Of a DNA stretch of 15,515 nt, positions 1-9,682 are shown in pieces. The stretch's first letter is position 1; every line of letters begins with the position of its first letter. The DNA comes from Pseudomonadota bacterium (GTDB lineage: Bacteria > Pseudomonadota > Alphaproteobacteria > Acetobacterales > Acetobacteraceae), in contig JAKBCB010000029.1 in NCBI GenBank assembly GCA_021808185.1, positions 1 to 15,515 on the forward strand, given 5' to 3'. The notes below the pieces were generated by a model, which saw only the letters and a list, made by a program, of their open reading frames with translations, did not search any database and was not told where the DNA came from. Both the position numbers and the translations under genes were made by a program.

Positions 1-124
1 CGTATTGGATCAGTGGCTTGTCCACGACGGGAAGCATTTCCTTCGCCATCGCCTTGGTGGCGGGCAGGAAACGGGTGCCCAGGCCCGCAACGGGCAGGAC
101 GGCCTTGCGCAGCGGCTTGATCAC
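1..124 (-). CDS. galU: UTP-glucose-1-phosphate uridylyltransferase, N-terminal fragment (runs off the window)
   Basis: This is the first 41 codons of a gene that continues past the left edge. GalU makes UDP-glucose from UTP and glucose-1-phosphate in the cytoplasm, supplying exopolysaccharide, LPS and other sugar-nucleotide pathways. The visible residues include VIKPLRKAVLPVAGLGTRFL, the nucleotide-binding G-x-G-T-R-F-L signature of the family, followed by the lysine-containing stretch ATKAMAKEMLPVVDKPLIQY. The start is taken as GTG at 122-124, because the family begins almost exactly here and purine-rich AGAGG sequences lie just upstream. The family usually has Pro in TKAMPKEMLP; here that residue is Ala. 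The gene is separated from the preceding J-domain gene by 88 bases, so it may have its own promoter, but none is obvious. Recognition is firm although only the N-terminus is visible. Confidence 0.88.
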   Translation of the reverse strand, partial: MIKPLRKAVLPVAGLGTRFLPATKAMAKEMLPVVDKPLIQY

Positions 125-212
125 GGATCCTCTGTCCTCTCACTGTGCTCGATCGTCTCACGCCGGGCGGGTGCTCCGGGTCGGATCACGCCGAATTGGT
201 CGCACGCCGGCG

Positions 213-677
213 TCAGCCGAGCAAGGTATCGCGCGCTTGATTGAGCCGGCTGGCCAACCAGTCCGAGCCGCCATTGTCCGGGTGCGCGACGCGCATCAGC
301 CGGCGGTGGGCGTCCCGGATCGCCGCCTCGTCCGCGCCGGGGCGCAGGCCGAGCACGGCCAGCGCCTCATCGCGCGTCATGCCGCTGCGCCCGGGGCGCG
401 GTGGCGGCGGCCGCGCGGCGCCCTGGGCGAAGCGGCCGGCGCTGCCCATCAGTTGCTGCTTCAGCCAGGGCCAGAGCACGAGCCCCAGCATGAGGATGTC
501 GCCGACCGCGGCGGCGCCGCGGCCGGTCAACAGCAGCATCACCGCCAGCAGCACGCCGCCGATCAGTACCGCCCAGAGGCCGAAGCCCTTCATCGTGGCG
601 ATCTGCGTGCGGGAAAACTTTCCCAGCAGGAACATCAGCCCGACCAGCGCCGCGACGCCGAGCAGCAGGGGCAGCAT
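213..677 (-). CDS. Membrane-anchored J-domain protein (Tim14/Pam18-like)
   Basis: A 154-residue protein with hydrophobic segments at about residues 2-18, 33-51 and 57-72, a proline/arginine-rich linker (about 88-98) and a C-terminal J-domain from about residue 100. The HPD tripeptide that stimulates Hsp70/DnaK ATPase is intact at 132-134. The end of the domain (HPDNGGSDWLASRLNQARD) resembles mitochondrial Tim14/Pam18 and its alphaproteobacterial relatives, which carry a compact C-terminal J-domain behind a membrane anchor. The likely role is recruiting DnaK to the inner membrane; the client is unknown. The gene begins 7 bases after the malic-enzyme stop, so it is probably co-transcribed with it, but I see no functional tie. 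It lacks the Gly/Phe region, zinc fingers and C-terminal domains of true DnaJ. The fold call is secure, the cellular role is not. Confidence 0.85.
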   Translation of the reverse strand: MLPLLLGVAALVGLMFLLGKFSRTQIATMKGFGLWAVLIGGVLLAVMLLLTGRGAAAVGDILMLGLVLWPWLKQQLMGSAGRFAQGAARPPPPRPGRSGMTRDEALAVLGLRPGADEAAIRDAHRRLMRVAHPDNGGSDWLASRLNQARDTLLG

Positions 678-684
678 CGCGCCG

Positions 685-2967
<2,283 letters not shown>

Positions 2968-3055
2968 TGGCCGTTCCTCGTGCGCCGCGCTTCCGTTGCC
3001 CGCAGGATCGGACGCCGGGGCGGCGGGCGCAAGCGAGGGGGGCGCGGGCGAGAGA

Positions 3056-4111
3056 CTAGCAGATGCGCGGCAATTGCTCACCGCTGAGCATGCGCAATAC
3101 CCGTTCCCCGCCCGCGGCACCGCGCGCGATCACGGGCGCGTCGCCGGCGGGCACGACCCCGCCGATCGCGGCGGCCTCCGCGTGGCCCGGCAAAGCCCGC
3201 AGCACGCCGAGCGCCGCCTCTACCTGGGTTTGGGGCACCACCAGGGCCATGCAACCCTCGTTGGCGACATAGAGCGGGTCGAAGCCGAACAACTCGCACG
3301 CGGCCGCAACGGCGCCGGTGATCGGCATCAGGGCTTCGTCGATGCGCACCCCGAGGCCGGTGGCCTCGGCCAGCTCCACCAGGACCGTCGCAAGCCCGCC
3401 CCGCGTCGCGTCGCGCATCCAGTGCAACTCGACCCCGGCGGCGTGGAGGGCGGCCACCGCCGGCCAGAGCGGTGCCAGGTCGCTCACGATGTCGGTGCGC
3501 AGGCCCAGATCCTCCCGCGCCGCGAGCACGGCGATGCCGTGGCGGCCTATGTCGCCGCTGACCAGGATCGCGTCGCCCGGCCGCACCTGCGCCGCCCCAG
3601 GCCGCAGCCCGTGGGCACGCACGCCGATGCCGCTGGAGGTGATGTAGAGCCCGTCGCCGCGGCCGCGCTCCACCACTTTCGTGTCGCCGGTGACGACGGC
3701 AACGCCCGCCCTCGCCGCCGCGTCCGCGAGCGATCGGCAGAGCCGCCAGAGGGTCGCCACGGACAATCCTTCCTCCAGCACCATCGCCACCGCCAGATGC
3801 CGCGGCTCGGCGCCGCACACCGCGAGGTCGTTGCAGGTGCCGAACACGGCGAGGCGCGCGATGTCGCCGCCGGGGAATTCCAGCGGCTGCACCACATAGC
3901 TGTCCGTGGTGAAGGCCAGTTCGCCGCCGTGCGGGGCAAGGATGGCGCTGTCGGCGCGAGGCCCGGCGGCACCGGGGGCAAACGAGGCGACGAACAGCCG
4001 GTCGATCAGGTCGTGCATCAGCCGCCCGCCGCCGCCATGCGCCATGGTGACTTCGGGATAGTCCGAAAGCGGGATCGGGCAGACCAGCGCGGGCGACGGC
4101 GCGGCGGTCAT
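3056..4111 (-). CDS. hypE: Hydrogenase maturation protein HypE (carbamoyl-dehydratase)
   Basis: A 351-residue cytoplasmic protein of the PurM/AIR-synthase fold. HypE accepts a carbamoyl group from HypF on its C-terminal cysteine and dehydrates it with ATP to thiocyanate, the source of the cyanide ligands of the NiFe site. The sequence shows AHGGGGRLMHDLI near the N-terminus, the ATP-binding stretch with TTDSYVVQPLEFPGGDI, the conserved GTCNDLAVCGAEP segment, the VVTGDTKVVERG loop and the obligatory C-terminal PRIC with Cys as last residue. The ATG at 4109-4111 overlaps the hypD stop (ATGA), which points to translational coupling. Length is normal for the family (about 330-350), with a short N-terminal extension. 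It is the last hyp gene here. Confidence 0.97.
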   Translation of the reverse strand: MTAAPSPALVCPIPLSDYPEVTMAHGGGGRLMHDLIDRLFVASFAPGAAGPRADSAILAPHGGELAFTTDSYVVQPLEFPGGDIARLAVFGTCNDLAVCGAEPRHLAVAMVLEEGLSVATLWRLCRSLADAAARAGVAVVTGDTKVVERGRGDGLYITSSGIGVRAHGLRPGAAQVRPGDAILVSGDIGRHGIAVLAAREDLGLRTDIVSDLAPLWPAVAALHAAGVELHWMRDATRGGLATVLVELAEATGLGVRIDEALMPITGAVAAACELFGFDPLYVANEGCMALVVPQTQVEAALGVLRALPGHAEAAAIGGVVPAGDAPVIARGAAGGERVLRMLSGEQLPRIC

Positions 4112-5196
4112 TGCGCTAGCGCGCGATAGCGGTGATAGGCCGCGCAAGCGCCCTCGCCGGAGACCATCGGCGCGCCGAGCGGGTGTTCCGGCGTGCAGGC
4201 GCGGCCGAATTCGGGGCACGCGGTCGGCCTGGCGACGCCGCGCAGCACGGCGCCCGCGATGCAGGGCGAGGGCGCGGCCGGCGCCGGTGTGTCCGCCAGC
4301 CCGAATCGGGTCCGGGCGTCGCGATGGGCGAAGCCCGGACGCAGACGCAGGCCGGAGTCGGCGATGTCGCCCAGGCCGCGCCAGGTCTGCGGCGCCACCT
4401 GGAACACCTGCCCGACCAGATCCTGCGCGGCGCGGTTGCCCTCGGGCCGCACCGCGCGGGCGTACTGGTTCTCCACCTCGGCGCGGCCGGATTCCAACTG
4501 GCGCACGCACAGCAGCAGGCCCTGGAGGATGTCCAGCGGCTCGAACCCCGTGACCACGATCGGCACGCGGTGGGCGCGCGCGATCGGGGCATAGGCGGCC
4601 ATGCCCATCACCGTGCAGACATGGCCGGCGGCGAGGAACCCCTGCACACGATTGTCCGGGGCCGCGAGCAGCGCGCGCATGGCCGGGGGCACCAGCACGT
4701 GGCTGTGCAGGATGGAGAAGTTTTCGACACCCTGCCGCTCGGCGAGGCTGACGGCGAGGGCCGTCGCCGGGACCGTGGTTTCGAACCCGACGGCGAAGAA
4801 CACCACCTCGCGCTGGGGATTGCGGCGGGCCAGTTCCACCGCGTCGAGCGGGCCGTACACCACGCGCACATCCCCGCCGCGCGCGCGGGCCTGCAACAGG
4901 CTGCCGGTGTCGCCGGGCACGCGCAGCATGTCGCCGAAGCTGCACAGGATGACGCCTTGGCGCTGGCTCAGCGCGATGGCCTGATCGATGGCCGAGGCCG
5001 GCGTGACGCAGACCGGGCAGCCGGGGCCATGCACCAGGGTCAGGCCGGGCGGTAGCATGGCGTCGATGCCGAAGCGGACGATGGCGTGGGTCTGCCCGCC
5101 GCAGACCTCCATGATGGTCCATGGCCGGGTCGTCACACGCGCCAGCGCCTCGGCGGCGCCGCGGACGGCGCGCGGATCGCGCTGGGCCGCGGTCAC
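4108..5196 (-). CDS. hypD: Hydrogenase maturation protein HypD (Fe(CN)2CO assembly scaffold)
   Basis: A 362-residue iron-sulfur scaffold that, with HypC, holds the iron while CN and CO ligands are attached. Conserved elements are EVCGGQTHAI with Cys32 (the conserved CGGQTH), HGPGCPVCV with Cys60 and Cys63, the GFETTVPATA segment, and the C-terminal cysteine-rich 4Fe-4S region (SPCIAG..., TACPEFGRACTPEHP..., SGEGACAAYHRY). The start is GTG at 5194-5196, overlapping the hypC TGA as GTGA. A longer upstream frame exists but would overlap hypC fully, and its residues are not HypD-like. Length matches the family (about 360-380). The gene sits between hypC and hypE, the classic hypCDE order. Confidence 0.97.
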   Translation of the reverse strand: MTAAQRDPRAVRGAAEALARVTTRPWTIMEVCGGQTHAIVRFGIDAMLPPGLTLVHGPGCPVCVTPASAIDQAIALSQRQGVILCSFGDMLRVPGDTGSLLQARARGGDVRVVYGPLDAVELARRNPQREVVFFAVGFETTVPATALAVSLAERQGVENFSILHSHVLVPPAMRALLAAPDNRVQGFLAAGHVCTVMGMAAYAPIARAHRVPIVVTGFEPLDILQGLLLCVRQLESGRAEVENQYARAVRPEGNRAAQDLVGQVFQVAPQTWRGLGDIADSGLRLRPGFAHRDARTRFGLADTPAPAAPSPCIAGAVLRGVARPTACPEFGRACTPEHPLGAPMVSGEGACAAYHRYRALAQ

Positions 5197-5426
5197 GCGA
5201 TCTCTCCGGCGGCATCGAGGTCCGCCAGCAACCGTTCGGCCGCCGCCGCGTCCAGCACCGCGATGGCCACGCCGGCGTGGACCAGAACGAAATCGCCCAG
5301 CAGCGCCTCCGGCACGAAGGCGAGGCTGACCTGCTTGCGCACGCCGCCGAAATCGACCCAGCCCGTCGCGGTCAGGTCGCCGAGGTCGGCGGCTTCGACA
5401 AGGCGGCCGGGAATGGCGAGGCACAT
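5193..5426 (-). CDS. hypC: Hydrogenase maturation chaperone HypC
   Basis: A 77-residue small chaperone beginning MCLAIPGRLV. Cys2, exposed after removal of the initiator Met, is the residue that HypC-family proteins use to bind iron together with HypD and then the large-subunit precursor. The second conserved block, GDFVLVHAGVAIAVLD (His50), is present. It starts 5 bases after the hypF stop with a GGAG sequence about 9 bases upstream, and its stop overlaps hypD. It is the only HypC/HybG-type protein in the window, so it presumably serves the hydrogenase large subunit encoded upstream. Confidence 0.97.
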   Translation of the reverse strand: MCLAIPGRLVEAADLGDLTATGWVDFGGVRKQVSLAFVPEALLGDFVLVHAGVAIAVLDAAAAERLLADLDAAGEIA

Positions 5427-5431
5427 GGCGG

Positions 5432-7687
5432 CTACTCCACGGCGGCCAAACGCCGCGCCCATTCGAGTTGCCCGAGCGCCAGCCCGCCATCGCCGGGCGG
5501 GGCGCGGTGGTGACGATGCACGCGCAGGCCGGCGGCGGCCAGCGCCTCGGTCATATGCACCGTCAGCAGCGCGCTTTGGAAACAACCGCCGGTGAGCACG
5601 ATGTCGCGCACCCCGGCCCGAGCCGCCAGACCGGCCGCCCCCGCCACCAGGCCGCGGTAGAACCGCGCGGCAATGACGGGGCGATCCGCGTCGCGGGCGA
5701 GGTCGGCCAGCAGCGCCCGCAGCGCCGGGCGCCAGTCGAGCGCCATGGGGTCGCCTTCGACGAGGGCGAACGGATAGCCGGGGGCAGCATCGCGGGCGCC
5801 GTCCGCGCAGGTTTCCAGCGCCATGGCCGCCTCGCCCTCGAAGGTGTTGCGTGCGCACAGTCCGAGCAGGAAGGCCACGGCGTCGAACAGCCGCCCGGCG
5901 CTGGAGGCGAGCGGCGACAGGTGCCGCGAGCGGCAGAGCGCCCGCAGCGGTGCCGGGTCCATGCCGCCGACTTCCTCCGGCCATGCGACATCGCCGGCGG
6001 CCACGAGCAGGCCCACGGCGGCGCGCGCCGGCTCCCGCGCGGCGGCGTCGCCACCGGGCAGCGGGAACGGCAGCAGCCGGGCGAACCGGCGCCACTTCGC
6101 ACCTTCGACAAGAAGAAACTCGCCGCCCCACACGGTGCCGTCCGTGCCATGCCCGGCGCCATCCCAGGCGAGGCCGAGGACCGGGCCAGCCAGTCCGTGC
6201 TCGGCCATCGCCGAGGCGACGTGCGCGAGATGGTGTTGCACGCGCACCACCGGCAGGCCGAGCCGGCTGGCCCCGGCCACATCGTCGGGATGCGCGTCGC
6301 ACACGACGGCGCTGGGTGCGACGCCGTGCATCCGGCACAGATCCGCGCGCAAGGCCATGTGCGCCGCGAGCGTGCGCGGCTGGTCGAGGTCGCCGAGTTG
6401 CGGCCCGAGCACCGCCTCGGCGCCGACCGTCACGCCCGGGGCGTTCTTCAGGTGGCCGCCGAGCGCCAGCAGCGGCGGCGGAGGGGCTGCCATCGCGATG
6501 GCGAGCGGGGCCAGCCCGCGGCCAAGCCGGAGCACCAATGGCGCCCCGCCGACCACCCGCACAACGGAATCCTCCACCGGCCGCAGGATCGCCCGGTCGT
6601 GCAGCAGGATCGCGTCGGCGAGGGTTTCGCAAGCTGCCAGGGCGTCGGCATCGCGGAACGGCAGCGGCTCACCGGCCAGATTGGCGCTGGTGGCCACGAC
6701 GGGCACGCCGAGGGCCGCCATCAGCAGGTGATGCAGCGGCGCGTAGGGCAGCATCGCGCCGAGATGCGGGTTGCCGGGCGCAATCGCGGCGGCGGCACCG
6801 CTCCCCGGCCGGTGGCGCAGCAACACGATGGGTGCCGCGGGCGAGCACAACTCCGCCCGCTCGGCCGGCGCGAGGTCGCACCACGCGGCGATGGCGGCAA
6901 GGTCGGGGAACATCACCGCGAACGGCTTGGTCGGGCGGCGCTTGCGCGCGCGCAGCGTGGCGACCGCTGGCCCGCTGTCGGCGCGGCACATCAGGTGGAA
7001 GCCGCCGATGCCCTTGACCATGACGATGCCGCCATCGCGCAGCCGTTCGACAACGATTCCGAGCGCCACGGCATCGGCGGCGATGGCGCGGCCGTGGCCG
7101 TCGCACAGGCGCAGACGCGGCCCACAGGCGGGGCACGCCTGCGTCTCGGCGTGGAAACGCCGGTCGGTGGGGTCGCGATAGCCGCGCGCGCAGGATGGGC
7201 ACAGGGGAAAATCGACGAGCGCGGTGCGCGCGCGGTCGTACGGCAGCGCCGCGATGACGCTGAAGCGCGGGCCACAGACGGCGCAGGCGGTGAACGCATA
7301 CGCGGCATGGCGCCCGCCGGGCGTGAACAGATCGGCTGTGCACGCGGCGCAGGTGGCACGGTCCGGCGGCAGCAGCGCGCCGCCGGCCCCCGCCTGCGAT
7401 GACTCCGCGATGGTGAACTCCGCCTCGCCGCGAACCGCCACGCTCTCGCACGTCAGGCCCGAGACGTGCGCCGTGGCCGGCGCCTCCGCGCGCAGGCGCG
7501 TGGCGAAGTCACCGAGTGCGGCGGGCGGGCCTTCGACCTCGATCAGCACGCCGGAGGGCGCGTTGCGCACCGAGCCGCCGAGGGCGAGCGCGCGCGCCAG
7601 CCGATAGACATGCGGACGAAACCCGACCCCCTGTACCGCGCCACGCACCGACAGGCGCAGGCGCGCGAGAGGCTGTGCTCCGCTCAT
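5432..7687 (-). CDS. hypF: Carbamoyltransferase HypF
   Basis: A complete 751-residue HypF, which converts carbamoyl phosphate and ATP to carbamoyl-adenylate and transfers the carbamoyl group to the HypE C-terminal cysteine. Domains in order: acylphosphatase (about 8-95, with RGAVQGVGFRPHVYRLA); two zinc fingers with Cys113/116/135/138 and Cys163/166/185/188; a YrdC/Sua5-like domain (about 200-385, with VKGIGGFHLMC and TKPFAVMF); and a Kae1-like carbamoyltransferase domain (about 395-745, with VQHHLAHVASAMAEHG, DGAGHGTDGTVWGGEF, LTGGCFQS and PPGDGGLALGQ). All expected metal and nucleotide motifs look intact and length is typical (about 750-770). Its ATG overlaps the hypA-like stop as ATGA. Confidence 0.97.
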   Translation of the reverse strand: MSGAQPLARLRLSVRGAVQGVGFRPHVYRLARALALGGSVRNAPSGVLIEVEGPPAALGDFATRLRAEAPATAHVSGLTCESVAVRGEAEFTIAESSQAGAGGALLPPDRATCAACTADLFTPGGRHAAYAFTACAVCGPRFSVIAALPYDRARTALVDFPLCPSCARGYRDPTDRRFHAETQACPACGPRLRLCDGHGRAIAADAVALGIVVERLRDGGIVMVKGIGGFHLMCRADSGPAVATLRARKRRPTKPFAVMFPDLAAIAAWCDLAPAERAELCSPAAPIVLLRHRPGSGAAAAIAPGNPHLGAMLPYAPLHHLLMAALGVPVVATSANLAGEPLPFRDADALAACETLADAILLHDRAILRPVEDSVVRVVGGAPLVLRLGRGLAPLAIAMAAPPPPLLALGGHLKNAPGVTVGAEAVLGPQLGDLDQPRTLAAHMALRADLCRMHGVAPSAVVCDAHPDDVAGASRLGLPVVRVQHHLAHVASAMAEHGLAGPVLGLAWDGAGHGTDGTVWGGEFLLVEGAKWRRFARLLPFPLPGGDAAAREPARAAVGLLVAAGDVAWPEEVGGMDPAPLRALCRSRHLSPLASSAGRLFDAVAFLLGLCARNTFEGEAAMALETCADGARDAAPGYPFALVEGDPMALDWRPALRALLADLARDADRPVIAARFYRGLVAGAAGLAARAGVRDIVLTGGCFQSALLTVHMTEALAAAGLRVHRHHRAPPGDGGLALGQLEWARRLAAVE

Positions 7688-7944
7688 TCCAGTTCGACGC
7701 TGACCAGGCGCACGCCCTGCGCGTCGGGGTGGCGCACATCCCGCGAAACCTCGCAGACTGTCTCGGCCGACCCGGCGATGGTGCCGGCGCTGGCATCGGT
7801 GAAATGCTCGGCGAAATGATCGGGCGTGAAGTGACTGAGCGCGCCGAGCCAGACATGCACGCGGATCACCCGGCCGCCGCCCTCCGCGCGGGCCACGGAT
7901 TCGATCCGTTGCATCAGATCCCGCATCAGCCGGTGTTCGTGCAT
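7684..7944 (-). CDS. hypA: Short HypA-like nickel protein lacking the zinc-binding domain
   Basis: An 86-residue protein that starts MHEHRLMRDLMQRIE, with the His2/Glu3 pair HypA uses for nickel. It continues with the HypA-like strand-helix segment (VHVWLGALSHFTPDHFAEHF, then SAGTIAGSAE) and ends with a HypA-like final strand (GVRLVSVELE). Normal HypA is about 110-120 residues and has two Cys-x2-Cys pairs binding structural zinc. Here only one Cys (Cys64) remains and the two HypA strands are joined directly. No cysteine-rich stretch is hidden in another frame at this point, so a simple frameshift is unlikely. The start is supported by GGAGG 7 bases upstream at 7952-7956. The gene overlaps the protease gene by 19 bases and hypF by 4. 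Likely role: nickel delivery to the large subunit; how it works without the zinc domain is open. Confidence 0.8.
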   Translation of the reverse strand: MHEHRLMRDLMQRIESVARAEGGGRVIRVHVWLGALSHFTPDHFAEHFTDASAGTIAGSAETVCEVSRDVRHPDAQGVRLVSVELE

Positions 7945-8390
7945 GTCGCCTCCTCCAGCGCGCGCGACGCCAGGGACGGTAGCGCGGCGCGCACCGCCGG
8001 GCTCATGGCGTCGCCGATGCCGAAGCGTTCGCCCACCACGGCAAGGATCGTCAGACGCGCGGGCAGGCAGCCGAGCGCCTCGCCCAGCGCGAGCGCCTCG
8101 GCCAGGGCGTTGCCATGGGAATGTCTGTGCGCCGGTGGCAGCGCGGCGAGCGATGCCGTGTCCAGGCGCAGGATCGCGCCGGGTGCGCCGCCGCCACGCG
8201 CGCAATCGACGATGACGACATGGAGCAGGGACTCGATCTGCGCGAGCAGCGCGGGGCCGTCGGACGCGGCGCGCACGATATCCATGTCCGCCGGCGCGCG
8301 CGCGCGAATACGGTCGAGCACGTCCAGCCCCGCCGCGTCGTCGCCGCGATCCGGATGGCCCACGCCCACCACGCGGATGCGCGGCCTCAC
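7926..8390 (-). CDS. Hydrogenase maturation endopeptidase (HycI/HoxW/HybD family)
   Basis: A 154-residue protease of the nickel-dependent hydrogenase-processing family, which clips the C-terminal tail of the large subunit once nickel is in place. The N-terminal signature RVVGVGHPDRGDDAAG matches the family G-x-G-N-x3-R-x-D-D-x-x-G pattern, with Asp17/Asp18 as the expected nickel-sensing acid region and His at the usual Asn position. VIVDCARGGGAPG and the histidine segment HRHSHGNALAEALALGEALG match the middle and the second metal-ligand region of the family. The start is GTG at 8388-8390, overlapping the stop of the large-subunit gene (GTGA). A longer frame runs upstream but lies inside the large-subunit gene. 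The substrate is almost certainly that adjacent large subunit. Confidence 0.9.
   Translation of the reverse strand: MRPRIRVVGVGHPDRGDDAAGLDVLDRIRARAPADMDIVRAASDGPALLAQIESLLHVVIVDCARGGGAPGAILRLDTASLAALPPAHRHSHGNALAEALALGEALGCLPARLTILAVVGERFGIGDAMSPAVRAALPSLASRALEEATCTNTG
7952..7956 (-). promoter_or_regulatory. Strong ribosome binding site for the short hypA gene
   Basis: GGAGG on the minus strand, followed by AGGCGAC (7 bases) and then the ATG at 7942-7944. It lies in the last codons of the protease gene and supports the short HypA-like reading frame as a translated gene with its true start. Confidence 0.6.
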
Positions 8391-9682
8391 GCGCGCTCCA
8401 CGCGCAGATCGAGGAAATGCGTGGCGCAGGAGATGCAGGGATCGTGATTGCGGATCGACTGTTCGCAGCGCGCCCGCAAGTCGGCATCCGCCATGCCCTG
8501 ACCGCCAGCGGCCACGGTCCACAAATCCTGCTCGATGGACGCCTGATTCTGCGAGGTGGGCGGCACGATGCGGGCCTCGGCGATCAGCCCGTCATCGCCG
8601 ATGCGATAGCGCTGATACAGCAGGCCGCGCGGCGCCTCGGTCGCGGCGTGGCCGATTGCGTCGCGAAGATCGACCGGCAGGAACGACGGCTCCGGCTCCT
8701 CGTAGGCGGCGATGATGCGCAAGGCTTCGTCGCACGCGAACAGCACCTCGATGGCGCGCACGATGATCGACTGGAACGGGTTGCGGCACACCGGGCCGAG
8801 GCCCGCGTCGCGCGCCGCCTGCTGAATGTGGGCCGGAAGCCGGTCGAAATTCAGGCTGTAGCGGGCAAGCGGCCCGGTCAGGTAGTTGCCGCGATCCTTG
8901 ACGCGCGCGTGCAGCGCCGTCGAGTGGCGGACCTGGAATTCCTCGAACACGTCGGGCCACTGGTGCGGCGCGATGTCCAGGCCCTTGCTGGAGACGATGC
9001 GGCCCTCGTTGAACGGGTATTCGGTGGCGTGACGCAGGGCGACGAACTCGTAATCCTGCTCGATGGTCGGCATCGGCAGTGTGGCCACGAAGCGCACCGT
9101 CTCCAGCGCCGCTTCGCGCGCCCATTCCAGCTCCGGCAGCATGGCACGCAGCGCCTCGCGCGAAGGGGCGCGATAGAAGCCGCCGACGCGCACGTTCACC
9201 GGATGGATCGCGCGCCCGCCGATGCATTCGATCAGCGCGTTGCCGGCCTTCTTCAGCCGCAGGCCACGGCGGACGATGTCGCCATGCGTGCGCGCCAACT
9301 GCACCGCGTCGGGCAGCCCCAGGAAATCCGGCGCGTGCAGCATGTAGATGTGCAGGACATGGCTTTCGATCCATTCACCGCAGTAGATCAGCCGGCGCAG
9401 ATCGCGGATGGCGCCGCCGAGCGTGACGCCGGCTGCGGTCTCCATCGCGTGCACGGCGCTCATCTGATACGCGACCGGGCAGATGCCGCAGATGCGCGCG
9501 GTGATGTCCGGCGCCTCGCCCGGCTTGCGGCCGCGCAGCAGCGCCTCGAAAAAGCGCGGCGGCTCGAAGATGGTCAGCCGCACATCCTCCAGCGTGCCAT
9601 CGCGAAAGCGCACGTACAGCGCGCCCTCGCCCTCGACGCGGGCGAGGTAATCCACCTTGATGGTGCGGGCTTCAAGCGCCAT
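8387..9682 (-). CDS. hydA: Group 3b [NiFe]-hydrogenase large (alpha) subunit
   Basis: The 431-residue catalytic subunit that holds the NiFe(CN)2CO centre and interconverts H2 with protons and electrons in the cytoplasm. The two cysteine pairs that bind the metals are present: Cys65/Cys68 in ARICGICPVAYQ near the N-terminus and Cys416/Cys419 in DPCISCATHF near the C-terminus. His422 marks the expected cleavage site, leaving a nine-residue tail (FLDLRVERA). VEGEG near residue 17 is the conserved glutamate region. The length (about 430) fits compact group 3 cytoplasmic enzymes, not the roughly 570-residue membrane uptake type. The start is ATG at 9680-9682, overlapping the small-subunit gene by 11 bases; the frame extends to 9766 but the conserved sequence begins here. 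The protease gene that should process it follows at once. Confidence 0.96.
   Translation of the reverse strand: MALEARTIKVDYLARVEGEGALYVRFRDGTLEDVRLTIFEPPRFFEALLRGRKPGEAPDITARICGICPVAYQMSAVHAMETAAGVTLGGAIRDLRRLIYCGEWIESHVLHIYMLHAPDFLGLPDAVQLARTHGDIVRRGLRLKKAGNALIECIGGRAIHPVNVRVGGFYRAPSREALRAMLPELEWAREAALETVRFVATLPMPTIEQDYEFVALRHATEYPFNEGRIVSSKGLDIAPHQWPDVFEEFQVRHSTALHARVKDRGNYLTGPLARYSLNFDRLPAHIQQAARDAGLGPVCRNPFQSIIVRAIEVLFACDEALRIIAAYEEPEPSFLPVDLRDAIGHAATEAPRGLLYQRYRIGDDGLIAEARIVPPTSQNQASIEQDLWTVAAGGQGMADADLRARCEQSIRNHDPCISCATHFLDLRVERA

Noticed and set aside
125..212. Possible terminator after the J-domain gene or promoter for galU
   Set aside because: Short GC-rich inverted pieces are present but none is followed by T residues and no promoter hexamers stand out.
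3013..3025. Hairpin CGCCG-GGG-CGGCG in the hypE-maeB gap as a terminator
   Set aside because: The stem is only 5 base pairs, there is no following T-run, and such pairing is expected by chance at this GC content.
5468..7402. Long plus-strand open frame opposite hypF
   Set aside because: The translation has no recognisable fold and the minus strand encodes an intact HypF over the same bases.
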